A program made the position numbers and the translations under genes. From Vespa crabro (lineage: Eukaryota; Arthropoda; Insecta; Hymenoptera; Vespidae), in assembly GCF_910589235.1 (NCBI RefSeq), contig NC_060959.1, positions 11,546,407 to 11,610,406 on the forward strand: 64,000 bases of DNA, in the 5' to 3' direction. This document shows, one piece after another, positions 13,671 to 25,622 of this stretch. The notes beneath the pieces are model-generated. The model did not search any database, was not told where the DNA came from, and saw nothing but the letters and a program-made list of their open reading frames with translations. Numbering within the stretch: the first letter of the stretch is position 1; every line of letters begins with the position of its first letter.

Positions 13671-13745
13671 TTTTTTTTTTCTTTTTTTTCTTTTTTTTTT
13701 TACTTTTCATCTCTTTGCTTTTTTGTTTTTATTTTTGTTTTCATT
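13671..13745. repeat. T-rich low-complexity tract
   Basis: Runs of T broken by single C, G or A residues. Confidence 0.9.
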
Positions 13746-14431
13746 TTTTGACATTTCGAGGAACCCGAGTACGTAGCTAACCTCGATAGGATGGTATCAA
13801 GCCAGCTGGTCAACTCGGCGTATCCGAGTGGTAGAAAGCGTAACGTTAGTCATAAATCACCGTATTTTTTTTGAGCAACGTGTTTTGATGCAGCGTGGTA
13901 ATAGCGATGGCGCCTCTTCCCTTTTCCCTTTTTCTTCTCTTTTGCTGAACGACCATCGAATTCTCTTGGCGTGCATGTAAAGCTAGCGATCGGCATGCCG
14001 GGCTCATACAATCGTTATTTCCCGGAGTAACAAGAAGACGGGTGGTTGCCTCTGCGACCACAGCGACGGCGGTAACGGCGGTAGCAATGGCGGCAGAGGC
14101 AACTAAAATTTTATTCATGCACAATAATTTGCATTCTCGCTCGTCGGGACACGAGAAGCTACATTATTAGCAGGTAGAATGGGATTGGCATCGAATTTGG
14201 GTAGGGAAAGAAGGAGCTGCCGGCTGGAGTCGATAGCCCAGGACCGCGCGACTAAGGAAGAAATAAAAGGAAGAAAAGGAGAAGAGGAAGAAAGAAGACG
14301 TGGCCAAAGAAGAGAAAGAAGAAGAAAGGGACTGTGCAGCCGCTTTGCCTTGGATGATTTCGTAATTAACTTTTTGTTGGCCGAGGCCCTTTCCTGCACT
14401 CTTTTCTTTCCTCTGAACGGCCGTTGTGCGT

Positions 14432-14482
14432 ATATATATATATATGTCCAGTGCGAAGTGTGTGAGTGAGAGAGAGAGAGAA
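14432..14482. repeat. (TA)n and (GA)n short arrays
   Basis: A TA array of about 7 units (14432-14445), then a GA array at about 14467-14482. Confidence 0.9.
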
Positions 14483-15156
14483 TGGGGAGAGACGGAGAAA
14501 TGGCTAAGGAAAGAGAGCGACTTTAGCCCCCTTATCGACTCTTTTCTCCTCGTCTCTTTTCTCTTTCACGGGGAATTCGTCTTTAGAATTAAACTCCTGA
14601 CAACTCGAGTGAAAACTCTCATCGGCGTGTTCACTGGAGAATGGCTCTCAGTGTCGACGGATGGTAGAAGACAAGGCCGTACTTTGGTGCAATATCTTTG
14701 ATAGAGTTTCGAATCCTCCAACATTGGAGAAGACATTGGCGTTTATGGGTGGATAACGGTTTCGTTTGGATAATTGAAATGATTTCATTGATTCGCATTT
14801 AACGCGTCAATGATTGCTCTCTCGGTCGATCTAATCATCCTTTGTCCATCCCTAGACTCTGCCCTCGACTCACCTTTCCACTTTGTAACGTGCGTCACGC
14901 TGCAAAGATCGCAGAACGACGTTTGCGAGAAGGCAAAGAGTACACAGAGGTAGCGTGCGTATACGTTCGATTTTCGAAGCGGCACGAAGCAAATGTCGTT
15001 ATCGTTATCCACCGGTGAATTTACCACGCTAGAGGTTCGCGTTACGCCTCATCGTGCGAATCTCTTCTACCGCTTGTGTCCCTTTATGACCTGTCCGCAT
15101 GCTTTTCATTCGTCCATGCTCGCGCGTATCCCCCCGTGCGCGTTCTCGTACGCCTC

Positions 15157-15182
15157 ATCTCTCTCTCTCTCTCTCTCTCTCT
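15157..15182. repeat. (CT)n microsatellite
   Basis: Perfect CT array ending in CTAG. The array plus AG looks like a polypyrimidine tract with a 3' splice site. Confidence 0.97.
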
Positions 15183-15184
15183 AG

Positions 15185-15333
15185 CTGCGGCCGGAAACGA
15201 AATTACTGCTCCCGTTTGGGTCAGCAGAATTACGAGGAATCTAGTTTGCGACGACGCTCCCCCTAACAGTTTGATCCTAATGCTCGTCTTGTTTGCCCTC
15301 TTGAAACTTGCAAACTGGTACTTTAACGAATAA
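15185..15333 (+). other. candidate terminal exon, membrane segment (unidentified)
   Basis: After the CT array and an AG dinucleotide (15183-15184) one frame stays open for about 49 codons to a TAA. The peptide starts near AAGNEITAPVWVSRITRNL, carries one Cys, and has a hydrophobic stretch SLILMLVLFALLKLA close to the C-terminus that could span a membrane. The stop codon overlaps an AATAAA polyadenylation word (15329-15334). Upstream, the open frame continues into Ser-Leu encoded by the CT array and has no ATG, so the piece would need splicing to an earlier exon. I do not recognise a family. It could equally be a chance open frame after a microsatellite. Confidence 0.15.
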
Positions 15334-18268
15334 ATCATTTGGTACATATGGTACGTACGTGTGTTCCTTCTTATCATTTTTAATCGCTATAGTCAATATG
15401 CGAAAAGCGATAGAGAACGATTCGATACAGATTAATAACTGTACTCAATCGAATTCTATTTTGATTTATTTCTTTTTTGTTTTTTTTCTTTTTTTTTTTT
15501 TTGTTTTCTTTATATAAAACACATTGCTGTCGGGGGCTCTATAAAATATTTTCGAGTAGTTGTTTTCGAGCGAGAGCAGAGCGATCGAACGAACGGGCTC
15601 TCGTTCTTTCGTATCGATTAGTACGTAACCGCGTAGGAAACGTATGCGATAAGAAAAATAAAGGGGGGAAAAAGTGGAAGAAATTGAATAGAGAAGGGTA
15701 TGTCGTTATATCTTATCGGAAAGGGTAATTGCATGACGAGGCAGGTAGCTGCACGGGAAACGTGGTTTAGGAGCGGTGAGCATAACCACCACCATCGGAT
15801 ACCGCTTTATGGAGCAACATTGTAGGATGCTGTTTGGGAAACAATCGTGTTGTCGGTGCAAGGCCGACACTTCGACCGTCGCAAATACCGTTATCGTTAT
15901 CGGACTAATTAACTACGCTGCCCGGTTTACCAGAGCGTTACACTCCATCGCTTTGCTCTCTTCTGTCCGTTTATAACCTGTCCAGTTTCTATCCTTCTCG
16001 AGCTGTTTGCTCGTAGAATTCGTTTCGCGACTTCGTCATCGCCACGTTCTTCCTTTTGCTTCTGGATTTACGTGAAATTCTTCCAAACTTGTCCATTAAT
16101 TACTTTGATCGTTTCTTTTTCTTGTAATTTTAATTACTTATATACACTCCTTTGTATATATCGTGTCATTCGTGAATGGCAATGAAAAGCGTAAGCTTTG
16201 ATTCATAACGAATAATCTTTCTGGAAGAAAACTTTACATAAATTTTGTCATCAAATTTTGAAGGAAAAATTTAATTGCAATGAGATGAAAACATAAGGTC
16301 GCAAAGTGGTCTTGCTTCTCGCGTATTTGCCTTTCGCATTTTCTTCTCTCGCAAATTTTTTATCAGTTCGTGAATATTCATTAGCAAAAAAGTAACGATA
16401 GGGGAACGAAAATGCATATACATATTCATTCTGACGCACGATTTCTCGTTGATCGAATGTTAAAAAAACGTGTTCCATTTTAATTCTCATTTCTGGAGTC
16501 ATTAATTTTACGATGATCGTGATTATTTTTGAATTAATTGAATGAACGAACAAAACTCGCGAACGAAGTAAAATATCTGTACTCGACCTCCGTATTCCGT
16601 ACAATTCCGGTCCAATTTCTATGACGAATCCTATTTAAACTTTAGTCGTTGTACATGGCTTAAAGAGGATGAAGAGCTTTAATTCGTTCGATACGAATTT
16701 GTATTTAAAGCTTACCTTCGAGATTCGCTAATTAGCGATTTTTATGCCATCTACTTGTAGAAATCATTATTACATTTTAAAGGATGGCCTTTCGTATAAC
16801 TATACCGATCGATAGTATCGCGTGGGATAGATGGACTTTTATTACTTTGCCCGCGCAAAATCTTCCGTCCGTTTTCACGTTTAACTTAATCCATCCGTGA
16901 AGCGGCTAAGTACGCTCGAACTCGGCTAAACATCGATAGATGGAAGGATCGGAAATCGCCGGATCGTACATTATTTTTATACCTCACTGGAAGCGGCTAC
17001 TACTTCTTCGTTCTCTCTTTTCTTCGCTACTTGTTGGGACGAGTAGAGTACATTTATCGTAAAACGCTCGCCAATTCTGGTAATATAAATCCGAATTTAT
17101 CGTTCCCTGCCGTGTCGTATCAAAGCGAAAGGGCGTTCCGAAAGACTCTTACGAGCTAGCGCTTTTGTCTGGGCAGTATCGTTAATTTCCATTACGCGGA
17201 GATTCGAAGGAAAAGGCCAACGGATAAAGTGGATACTCTTTTAGTATCGTCTTTACGTCACTTTCCGTTTCCGTATAGAAATACAAATTGATTCTATTAG
17301 AAGAAATTCTTCTATCAAGAATTACATTAAGAACGAAAGGAATATTCCAGGTATTATCTCGGACATTAAGAGACATATCGACAGTACGACGAAATATGTC
17401 GGCAAATATACGATGCCGATTCGAGTCATGGAATTACAATAGTCTTAGATTCCTCGAGTAATTCTGGTATTTATCGTACAAACAGGATTATCCTTTCCAG
17501 CAAGTGACCAGCGTGTTATGATAAAGAACTGCTGGCACGAATCCCGCGATAAATCAGAAGCTTTCGAGCTTTATCTGGCCTGCTTTTCTCTCCTTCAGCC
17601 GTTGCCGAGCTTGCGCACACACGTTTTGCCTTAAAAGCTTTCTCATCGATGTGCAACGAAATTATCTTAACCATCACCGAGTTAAACGAGATTATTAATA
17701 TTCGTTAATTTACCTAACAATTATAATGACAATTATAATAACGATTAGGGTTAACGTTGACCAAGTCCTATGTAGTCCCATGTACTATAGACCGCAGGCA
17801 TTTAGGATCCGTGTGCCAGGATGACTATGCAAAGTTCATCGAAGCAACGGAAAAATCATTCGACTATGTATTAATAATAAGAGCGAGTGCTCATCACGGG
17901 ATGGCTCTGCGGTTACATTCGGTCTCGCGCAACCCCTTTACCAGGGGTAACTTTCTATTCTGTATGCTCAACGAGTTGGAAGATCCATATCTCATTGGTA
18001 GGGGTAGCTGTTAGAGAACGCTACTACGTATACTACGTACGCACCGGTCGCGTGATATAACGCGTTCCTTTATGTGTGAGTAGCGTACACCATCTTGAAA
18101 CTAGGGCCGTATACTCTTAACCTTAACAAGAGGCTCCAAGAACATATCGGTGTAGTATCATAAATTCGAGAAATCTATTATATATGGAGGACCTGATATA
18201 TCACGGCCTCGCGAGGATATATTAAGTCGAACGTAAAATTTGTAGCGTATAGCCAGCCTCGTTCTTTG

Positions 18269-18310
18269 TCTTCTTCCTCCTCTTTCTTTTTCTCTTTCTC
18301 TTTCTCTTCT

Positions 18311-18372
<62 letters not shown>

Positions 18373-18378
18373 TTCTTC
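18269..18378. repeat. 110-nt uninterrupted pyrimidine tract, (TTC)n
   Basis: Only C and T occur for 110 bases, with long perfect TTC runs broken by CCTC units. The complementary strand is (GAA)n-like, so a minus-strand frame encodes poly-Glu; that peptide is an artefact of the repeat. Mirror-symmetric GAA/TTC tracts are known to form intramolecular triplex DNA. Confidence 0.95.
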
Positions 18379-18547
18379 GTTGGAATCGCGGAATTTATTC
18401 GTCCTTATAACGCCTTCTCGAGCGTTATGGGCTACGAGAGATACGTTTCTTGTATGAGATATATCTTGGAAAATTTTCTCGTTGTAGTTTTTAGTTGGCC
18501 AAAGAAATTGATAGCTAGAAGATTCGTAGAATAAAACTTTGTTCTTC

Positions 18548-18573
18548 TTTTTCTTTTTTTTTTTTTTTTTTTC
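18548..18573. repeat. poly-T run
   Basis: T-rich run with a long uninterrupted stretch of T. Confidence 0.9.
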
Positions 18574-19172
18574 TATGCTTAAGATATGGAAAGATGAAGT
18601 TGGCGAGGGGCCTCCAGCCTTTCTAGATACAATACTGGCAAAGCTTTGCATGCAGATGCATATGTAGCCACGCACGACGCAAGTCTGCTGCAACGTGTGT
18701 GTCGCTCAGTTCCTTTTCCATCTCCTCCTTTCTCTCTCTCACGCACACACACATTTTCTTTTTTATGCCGATCGAGTCCTATTCTCTCATCGTAGGTGGT
18801 ACGGAGATTGCGGCGCTATTTCTTTATAATGCACACATTCGCTGAAGCTATTGCAATCCCGTTTGGTTTCGTTCTCGAGCGTTATCGGCGAGGTAAAGTA
18901 TTTTCACGACTCGTGAAGCTTTGGAAAACCAAGAAATGCTCGTAGAAATCTTCCAACGCGAAAATCACGCGCTGTCGTAAATTCACCGTTACAACAGAAT
19001 AGTTCCGAAAGCACGTTTTAGTTTCTCCTTTGTCAATGTCTCCGATGTTTTGTCACCTTTCTTCGGATGCACCAGATTCATCGACGGGGGTCAAGACGTA
19101 AGGTCCTTCCTTTAAGATCGTTCTTGTTTCACATTAATTGACAATCGAATCTCAAACTCGGTCTCGAAATTG

Positions 19173-19199
19173 TCTACTACTACTACTACTACTACTACT
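19173..19199. repeat. (CTA)n trinucleotide array
   Basis: Perfect CTA/TAC/ACT trinucleotide array of 9 units. Confidence 0.95.
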
Positions 19200-19578
19200 T
19201 CTATTATTTGTAAGCATTCGTAATTAAAGATCACGTGAATTTTTTTATTGACTCGTACTTTCGCGTACTTCGCTTTGTTACGACCTAATTTTGTTGAAGC
19301 ATCGGGAACGAAGAGGTGATCGTTATCTCGAAAGGTTACTTGGCAATCCGAAGTTCCGTTACATCCACTCGAAAGATATTGTTAATCATACATGCGGCAA
19401 ATAATACGAACAAGATCCAGGTGACCGCCGTTCGAGTTGCAGGTGCAATGAGATAAATGGTACGAAGAGATAGAATCGAGAGGACGATCTGACCACAGCC
19501 GCAAACTCGAGCGTCGAAATTCGTGGCTTGCACGCGATACACGTACATAAAGGATATCATTTTTCGAGGTAGAATACA

Positions 19579-19616
19579 GGGGGGAGAGAAAGAGAGAGGG
19601 AGGGAGGGAGGGAGGG
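19579..19616 (+). repeat. GGGA array, canonical G-quadruplex motif
   Basis: A run of six G (19579-19584) and a GA patch precede five GGG runs separated by single A residues (19598-19616). This meets the standard G3-N1-7 quadruplex pattern with minimal loops. Confidence 0.9.
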
Positions 19617-19806
19617 AAAAAACAGCCGCGAGCTAAAAGCCAGGACGTTAACGAAGCGTGAGACTTTTGGCGTTCGTCTGACGATCTCAAAAAACAAGAC
19701 ACAGAAGAACAGGAAGTTTGCGTCGTGAAACAGATCTTTGAAGGTTTATTTTTCAAATTGAAATGACTTACGCGACATTATCATTTGAAACAATTTAAAC
19801 TACGTG

Positions 19807-19824
19807 ATTCACATATATGTGAAT
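19807..19824. repeat. 18-bp perfect palindrome
   Basis: ATTCACATATATGTGAAT is identical to its reverse complement. It could be a dimeric factor site or a small cruciform. Confidence 0.9.
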
Positions 19825-20696
19825 AATTCGATTGGGGAAAATGAGGAAGACCGATCGGTCGGTCATTACATTGTCAATCGTTATTAGCATTTGCGAAATA
19901 AAGAACGTAGCCGCAGGTCGTGTATCGTAAATGGCATGACAGGCATGGAGACTTATCAAAGCAGAAGCCAAACGCTTCGGGCAATTTTGCAGGTTCGTTT
20001 TGTCTTAACGCTCGAATCGAGCGAGATACACTTTTAAAGCAAGAGGGGCTTTTTATAACGCATGATATTTGGATTTACGCGGCCAACGATCGAGTTACGT
20101 TACGTACGTTGCTTCGTATCGTCGATTTGGCTCGACGTCGATTTGCGTGCTTCCTCGCTACTACTTCGCCGTGGAATCTCGACGTGTCGGTGAATGGAAA
20201 TTGCAGCTAACGAGTCCCTCGACTCGCAAGGCGAAATGTTAAACCTTGTCGAAGCGGCCTTAAAATTCATTACTTGATTACTTTTGCTCGGGGAATTTAA
20301 TCGCTTCGTTTATTAACTTTCGTTCATCGATTTTTCGAGCAATCAATGATACCTCGTTCGATTCGTTAACTCGATATCGAGTTTGCCTTTGGCGATGGTA
20401 AAAAATCGACATTTCTGTCGATTGCTTTTGAGTTTGTTGGATACGCTATGACGTAGAATTGATGAATATTTTGACGAATGACGCGTCGAATTGCAAATAA
20501 AAATGACAAAATTCTCATAAGGAATTTGCAACGCGTGTTTGCATTTTAACCTTACATTTTAAGGTCACAAATTTTCTTGCGGCATTGGCAAAAACAGGCG
20601 ACACGTTTTTAAGATGTATATTATTCTCTTTGTTGATTCTCGCAAAGAAACACCGCTTTGAGAAAAAACCGTCGGAATGGCAAGAGGCATGGGAGG

Positions 20697-20714
20697 GAGA
20701 GAGAGAGAGAGAGA
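20697..20714. repeat. short (GA)n microsatellite
   Basis: Perfect GA array of about 9 units. Confidence 0.93.
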
Positions 20715-21797
20715 GACGATGGCGATCGTTTTTCGAGCTGAGCACCATCTTGAGGACACGTGTACTCTGCTTTAATGATCCAAAGACCTGTCGGATGGAG
20801 GAGAAAAGCCGGAGGGCAAACGCACGCACGCACCCTCCTTCTGTACCATAAGCGAATTCTTAAACGTCATCAAAACCTCGCCAGACTCGCCTTTTAATCG
20901 ATGCCCTTCATTTTTTCGTGCTTTTGTCTAGTTTCAAGATTTATGGTCATCTGACAAGAACACTGAGAGAGAATGAGAAGAAGATAGAGGAAAAGAAGGG
21001 TTGGTAAAGCCTTTCAGTCGGTCTCTTTGGATGCGATTCTCAGCAGGGGATCTTTCTAACGAAACCGTTCTTCCGACTATCGTCATTTTTCTCATCGACT
21101 TGATCGTTCCTTAGGTCGGTCTCTTTCTCTTGTTCCATCTTATACAACGACTATATCTCTTATAATTTCGTGTTTCGTCCGTCGTCGCAAAATCCCCCGT
21201 TATCGAAAGAATGCGGTCGCGTGTCGGTTATAAATGGAATACCGTATGGTCCTCTTACCACCCACGAATTTTGGCTCTACGGGATACTTTGCCAAATTGG
21301 ATTGAAACAAACGGGATGGTAGATCCTTGCCATTTGTCTTAATTAAAATCGAAACGATGATTATTTAACGTCTTGCTAATGACGATTATAAATAATTAAT
21401 GTACTCGTGTATATGAAAATGGAAACATTAAATATTCGTACGAATGGATCGATCATTGGGGATTAATTGACATCGTATTGATATCGCAAACATTGATTAA
21501 TCTTATTAAGCAAGGAAACAAAGAGAATTAGATATCAAATTTGAGAGGTCGAGATCTTCGTTGGAAAATTTAGCAAGGCGAATAAAAGTGTCTCGTTACC
21601 GAACGTGGGTACTACATATATATGTTACAAACAAGTAACAATGGGGCATGTTATAATAAGAAATCCGCCGGGTACACTCTTCTCCGTTTTTCTCATTCTT
21701 TTGTGCCATTCTTCTGTGTCGGTATCGTTCTGCTCCAGCTCGTATCCGGTGGATATTACCTTCCTTCCACCTTAGACTCGACTTTTCGTTTTCACGT

Positions 21798-21815
21798 TCG
21801 TACGTATACGTACGA
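21798..21815. repeat. 18-bp perfect palindrome
   Basis: TCGTACGTATACGTACGA equals its own reverse complement. A second palindrome begins 9 bp downstream. Confidence 0.9.
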
Positions 21816-21823
21816 GAGAGCGT

Positions 21824-21835
21824 TCTCGCGCGAGA
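21824..21835. repeat. 12-bp CG-rich palindrome
   Basis: TCTCGCGCGAGA is perfect, with a G-T pair and two more pairs extending it on either side. The central CGCGCG alternation could adopt Z-form. Confidence 0.88.
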
Positions 21836-22078
21836 GCGATATAAAACGATGTTGCAGCGAAAAGAATGGCTACTCGCCACATCCGCCTAACAATCGAGAG
21901 AGAAAACTTTCAAACCGTACGATATTCCACCTTGCGAAAGTTTTTCTACGAAGCAGACATCGAAGCGGTATTAAATTGATATTGAGGATGCCTCTAAAAA
22001 GGTGCTATCATTTTTAAATTTACCTTTTCTTTATCTTTTTCACCGGCGTTCTTTCTTAAATCAGTGATTCATGGAAAA

Positions 22079-22081
<3 letters not shown>

Positions 22082-22112
<31 letters not shown>
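22082..22112. repeat. (GA)n microsatellite
   Basis: Perfect GA array of about 15 units followed by an A run. Confidence 0.97.
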
Positions 22113-22116
<4 letters not shown>

Positions 22117-22538
22117 ATAAAGGAATTCTCTCATCGTTCAAAAATTTTCCATACGGGTATCCGTTTTAAAAAGAAACATCCTTTCTACGCCGAAGGAAGT
22201 TATGGTAAAAGTTTCTTTAATAGTTCTTCTCGCAGGATAAAAGAAAGATCATTCGCCGTGCGGCTACTTCGACGAAGATACGCGCTGACTTTAAACGCGT
22301 TCGTCGAGATTTACGAGGGAACATTAAGTGCCGGTGTAAACTTGATGCAATTATGCGTGGAACGTCGAGTCAAGCTCGAAATGTACCTAACGAAACATGT
22401 GTCTGAGATAATTCCGAAATACCCGAAGGGCACGTGGCCTTCAACGATTCCAAGAACGCGCGGTCAAATTTATGCCGATACTGTTTTCAATGGGTTTTCG
22501 AACGAACATTTTTTCTTTGCTTTTTTCTTTTTTCTTTG

Positions 22539-22558
22539 CTTTTTTTTTTTTTTTTTTA
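22539..22558. repeat. poly-T run
   Basis: Long T run at the end of a T-rich tract that starts near 22508. Confidence 0.9.
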
Positions 22559-24700
22559 TACGCACTCCTTCCTCTGACAAGGACCATTGGCACCTTTTCC
22601 TTTTTCTCATATTCATTATGATCGTAATAACGACCTTCGATCGATGCTTTGTATCGTAAGTCAATTAATCGAGAACGTTTTTAGTCGCGTCATGTTAAAC
22701 GAAACGCTAGATGATCTAATCTCGCAATAGATTTATGACGCAAAACAATAGAATTACGTTGCGCGTTATAGCTGGAATAAATAATCGCGTCGCCGGCATT
22801 GAATATTACGTCGCCGATGAAATTTCGAATTTGTATTTGATTTATCGACGTTTTCGTAGATAAAATCGAATTTATTATACGTATTGTATTCAACTTCTAT
22901 TTTTGCTTGTATTACGTAATTCGTGCACGCAATTATGCGTGTTCATCGTAAGGAAGAAAATCGTTTCGAACTTGCAAGACTCCATTTCATTTGTTTTAAA
23001 CAGATTTACGAGACGATGATTGCTGCGATACAAAGCGATTAAACTACGTTTTGAGTGAAGTTGATAGTCTACGGTAAAAGTCAATCGAATTTACTAGCGA
23101 ATGAAACGCGACATGACAAATGTCTAGATCGCACGATACCACGAAACCGAACTGAATCTATTTCGAAAAAACCAATATCCTTTATCGTACGCTTTGCTCT
23201 AGATGCTTCGCAATGTAATATAAAAACGTAGGGACGTCGAAAGCTCATTTATCCAACTTAGTTAATCGACTTAGTCCAAGTTTCTTATCGTTAACGATTT
23301 AGGTTGTGCCCTAACTTGGTGGTTTAGATTATCAAGCTTTGGTTATTCAAGAGTCTTCGCTAAAGATAATATCGAACGGTTAGTTTCGTTTATATGGAGC
23401 ACGTTGGTATTAGAGAAATTTATTCAACGTAGGTGGGCCCTTTTTCAAGGATCCGAACACTCGAAGATACAATTTCCACTCGAGCGATTCTTCGAGTATG
23501 TCTGCCACGAGTGTCATCTTCCCTCGGTCTCTAAATTTCATTTGCTTCAGAGTCGACTAGAAAAGTTTCCATAAACGATAATAGAAAATAAAAGGTAACA
23601 AATGAAATCGAAACAATTTGATTTAACGAATCGTGATCGTAAATGCCGAGTAAAAAGGATTGTATTTTTATGTCACGGAAGGGATGCACGCGTGCACGTA
23701 TCTTCGAAGGGAGGATTTTCGTCGTTGGCTGGAAGAGAGACGTGCGCGGAGAGGGTCGCACGTCGAGAATCGTTCCCAAGGGTGCAACGTGGAAACGCTT
23801 GAATTATCTCTCTTTTGCGAGAAGCGAGCGTGCAACCTGCCGCAGTGCAGGCACCAACGACTAATCTATTAACCACAGATCCTAGTCGAGTACTGTCCTT
23901 GTCCAACCAAATTTTCCAATTGTATTTTCCCTGGATAAGAGTACAAATTCTATTCTATCACCTAGATTATCTTTAAAATATTGATCATTGAGCCGAAATA
24001 AGGACGAAGTTTTTCTCTAAAAAGAAAAAAGAAAAGAAAAAGAAAAAAAAGAAAATGATGTTTCATTTCGTAAAAGGAGCTAACAAAAATGGTTCCATTA
24101 AAAAAAAAAGTTCCGTTTAATCATGGCGCGTTCCTCTTACCTTTCTGTTTCTTTCCTATCTCGATCGTCTCCCAACTAAATATTTCTCGACCCTAGGGCT
24201 CTTACGGACGACGTTCGTCGTTGTTTGCGTGATTAGCTGCTTCATTGGGCTCGTCCCGTCTCTCGAGTTTTCTCGTGCAAGCCAATTTTGGGAGACAGGA
24301 GAAACGGCTTCGGTCGTTCGCTTCGACGGCAAATCGACGCTTCCCCTTCTACCTTTGCCTTTTTACGGGCCACGAGAAGAAAAGAGAGATAGAAAGAAAG
24401 ATAGAGGAAGGGGTTCCAAGTCTTCTAAAGGAAGGGAAAAGACTAGTCGATAGCGAGTGCGAGAAATTAGGACGCTGAAAGTTTCCTTCCCGAGTTCCTC
24501 CTTTTCCTCCTAGGTACGCGGTACGCTTGCTCTCTACGGACTTTTTCGAGCGTAACGAGCTGTAGGTGCTTAGGTAAACAGTTTGGTCGATCGACCGAGC
24601 ACGTAATCGGTTGGCTTTTCGATTGTTTATATGTTACCCTACGTGACGGTCCTCTCTTTCTTTGGGGTTTTACAATTTCTATGGTAAACAAATCTATCTA

Positions 24701-24702
24701 TT

Positions 24703-24726
<24 letters not shown>
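24701..24726. repeat. (TC)n microsatellite
   Basis: Perfect TC array of about 13 units. A GA array in the opposite sense lies 155 bp downstream. Confidence 0.97.
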
Positions 24727-24733
<7 letters not shown>

Positions 24734-24880
24734 TATATACTTATATACTTATTGTACTGTATCTTTCTTCTTAGTGACATTGCGTTTTAACGTCGTAATC
24801 ATTATTACCTTTCAGCTTGGCAAAGATCTAATGTCTTCGATCGTCGATTTTACTTGAAGACATCATTTTCTGCTTTTACG

Positions 24881-24915
24881 AAGAGAGAGAGAGAGAGAGG
24901 GAGAGAGAGAGAGAG
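24881..24915. repeat. (GA)n microsatellite
   Basis: GA array of about 17 units with one GG interruption, the inverted counterpart of the TC array at 24701-24726. Confidence 0.97.
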
Positions 24916-25622
24916 TAATCGATGGAACAAGTCGTTCCATTTGTCCGTCGGGGAACGTTTCATTCGATCAGGAAAAAGCTCGTAAAGGATTAACGATCGA
25001 TGTTTAGTCCATGCATTAATATTCCTTCTTGCTATAACGTAACATGTTTCGCGTTTGTCCGACACGAGAAGCGCATCGGAAACTCGCAACTTCCTTTAAA
25101 CCGGACATGAATTTCGTTGGTTATCCATCACATTTAAGACACTCTGCGCCTCGAACATCGATAGGACCATCGCTCTTCCTGTAGTTACACTGGTAACTCA
25201 TACATATTCATACATGGAAACTACTTACTTTCGTATTTATTCATGGCGTCCCTGTTAAACGCTGCTTAATCAGCATAAAGTAAGCTTTTTAACGATGGAC
25301 GTAATTTCGGAAAAAAAATGATAGTCCCCGCGTTCTCTACTCGCGTCCTTTATATTTTTCTCATAAAAGTACGCAAATGAGATCCACCGTGGTTTTAAAT
25401 TATGTCTTAATTTCAAGCTCGTTCTTAGTCGAATCGCCATCGCTTTCGTACTCGTCCTCATCTTTTCAAAACTTTCTCTCGAAAGGATCTTTCTTTTTCT
25501 GTTTCTCTTTTTTCTTTCTCTTTTTTCCTTTCTTTTTTTTCAACGTTCGGCATCGTCTACATTGATGCGACAAGTGTTCACGCCGCGTCGTATTTTATTA
25601 CATATCATTTCGTTTCGGCGCA

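Larger units (their letters stand above)
10207..15156. other. non-coding, mixed low complexity
   Basis: No gene is recognised. The stretch contains a CCAG-rich patch with a hairpin (11883-11965), A-rich and T-rich runs (13268-13330, 13671-13745), and purine-rich sequence near 14260-14335. A short GCC/GGC trinucleotide-like patch lies near 14040-14100, whose minus-strand reading gives an Ala/Val-rich peptide without other support. Confidence 0.6.
15334..20690. other. non-coding with tracts
   Basis: No gene is recognised. The stretch contains a poly-T tract (15470-15510), the long TTC-type tract (18269-18378), an ACT array (19173), a GGGA/G-quadruplex tract (19579-19616) and an 18-bp palindrome (19807). 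Plus-strand frames at 17757-18014 and 19920-20210 lack low complexity, but neither starts with ATG nor has a recognisable domain. Confidence 0.6.
20715..25622. other. non-coding
   Basis: No gene is recognised. It contains paired palindromes (21798-21835), GA/CT arrays (22082, 24701, 24881), a poly-T run (22539-22558) and A-rich runs near 24020-24110. A plus-strand frame at 21622-22017 (131 codons, ATG start) includes a hydrophobic segment but also covers the two palindromes and has no recognisable domain. Confidence 0.6.

Noticed and set aside
17740..18130. TTAGGG-like and CCTTAACC words as interstitial telomere repeat
   Set aside because: Only single isolated words, not a tandem array.
18178..18693. 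171-codon minus frame with a long poly-Glu tract
   Set aside because: It is the reading of the (GAA)n strand of a pyrimidine tract plus a poly-Lys from an A run; flanks show no coding signs.
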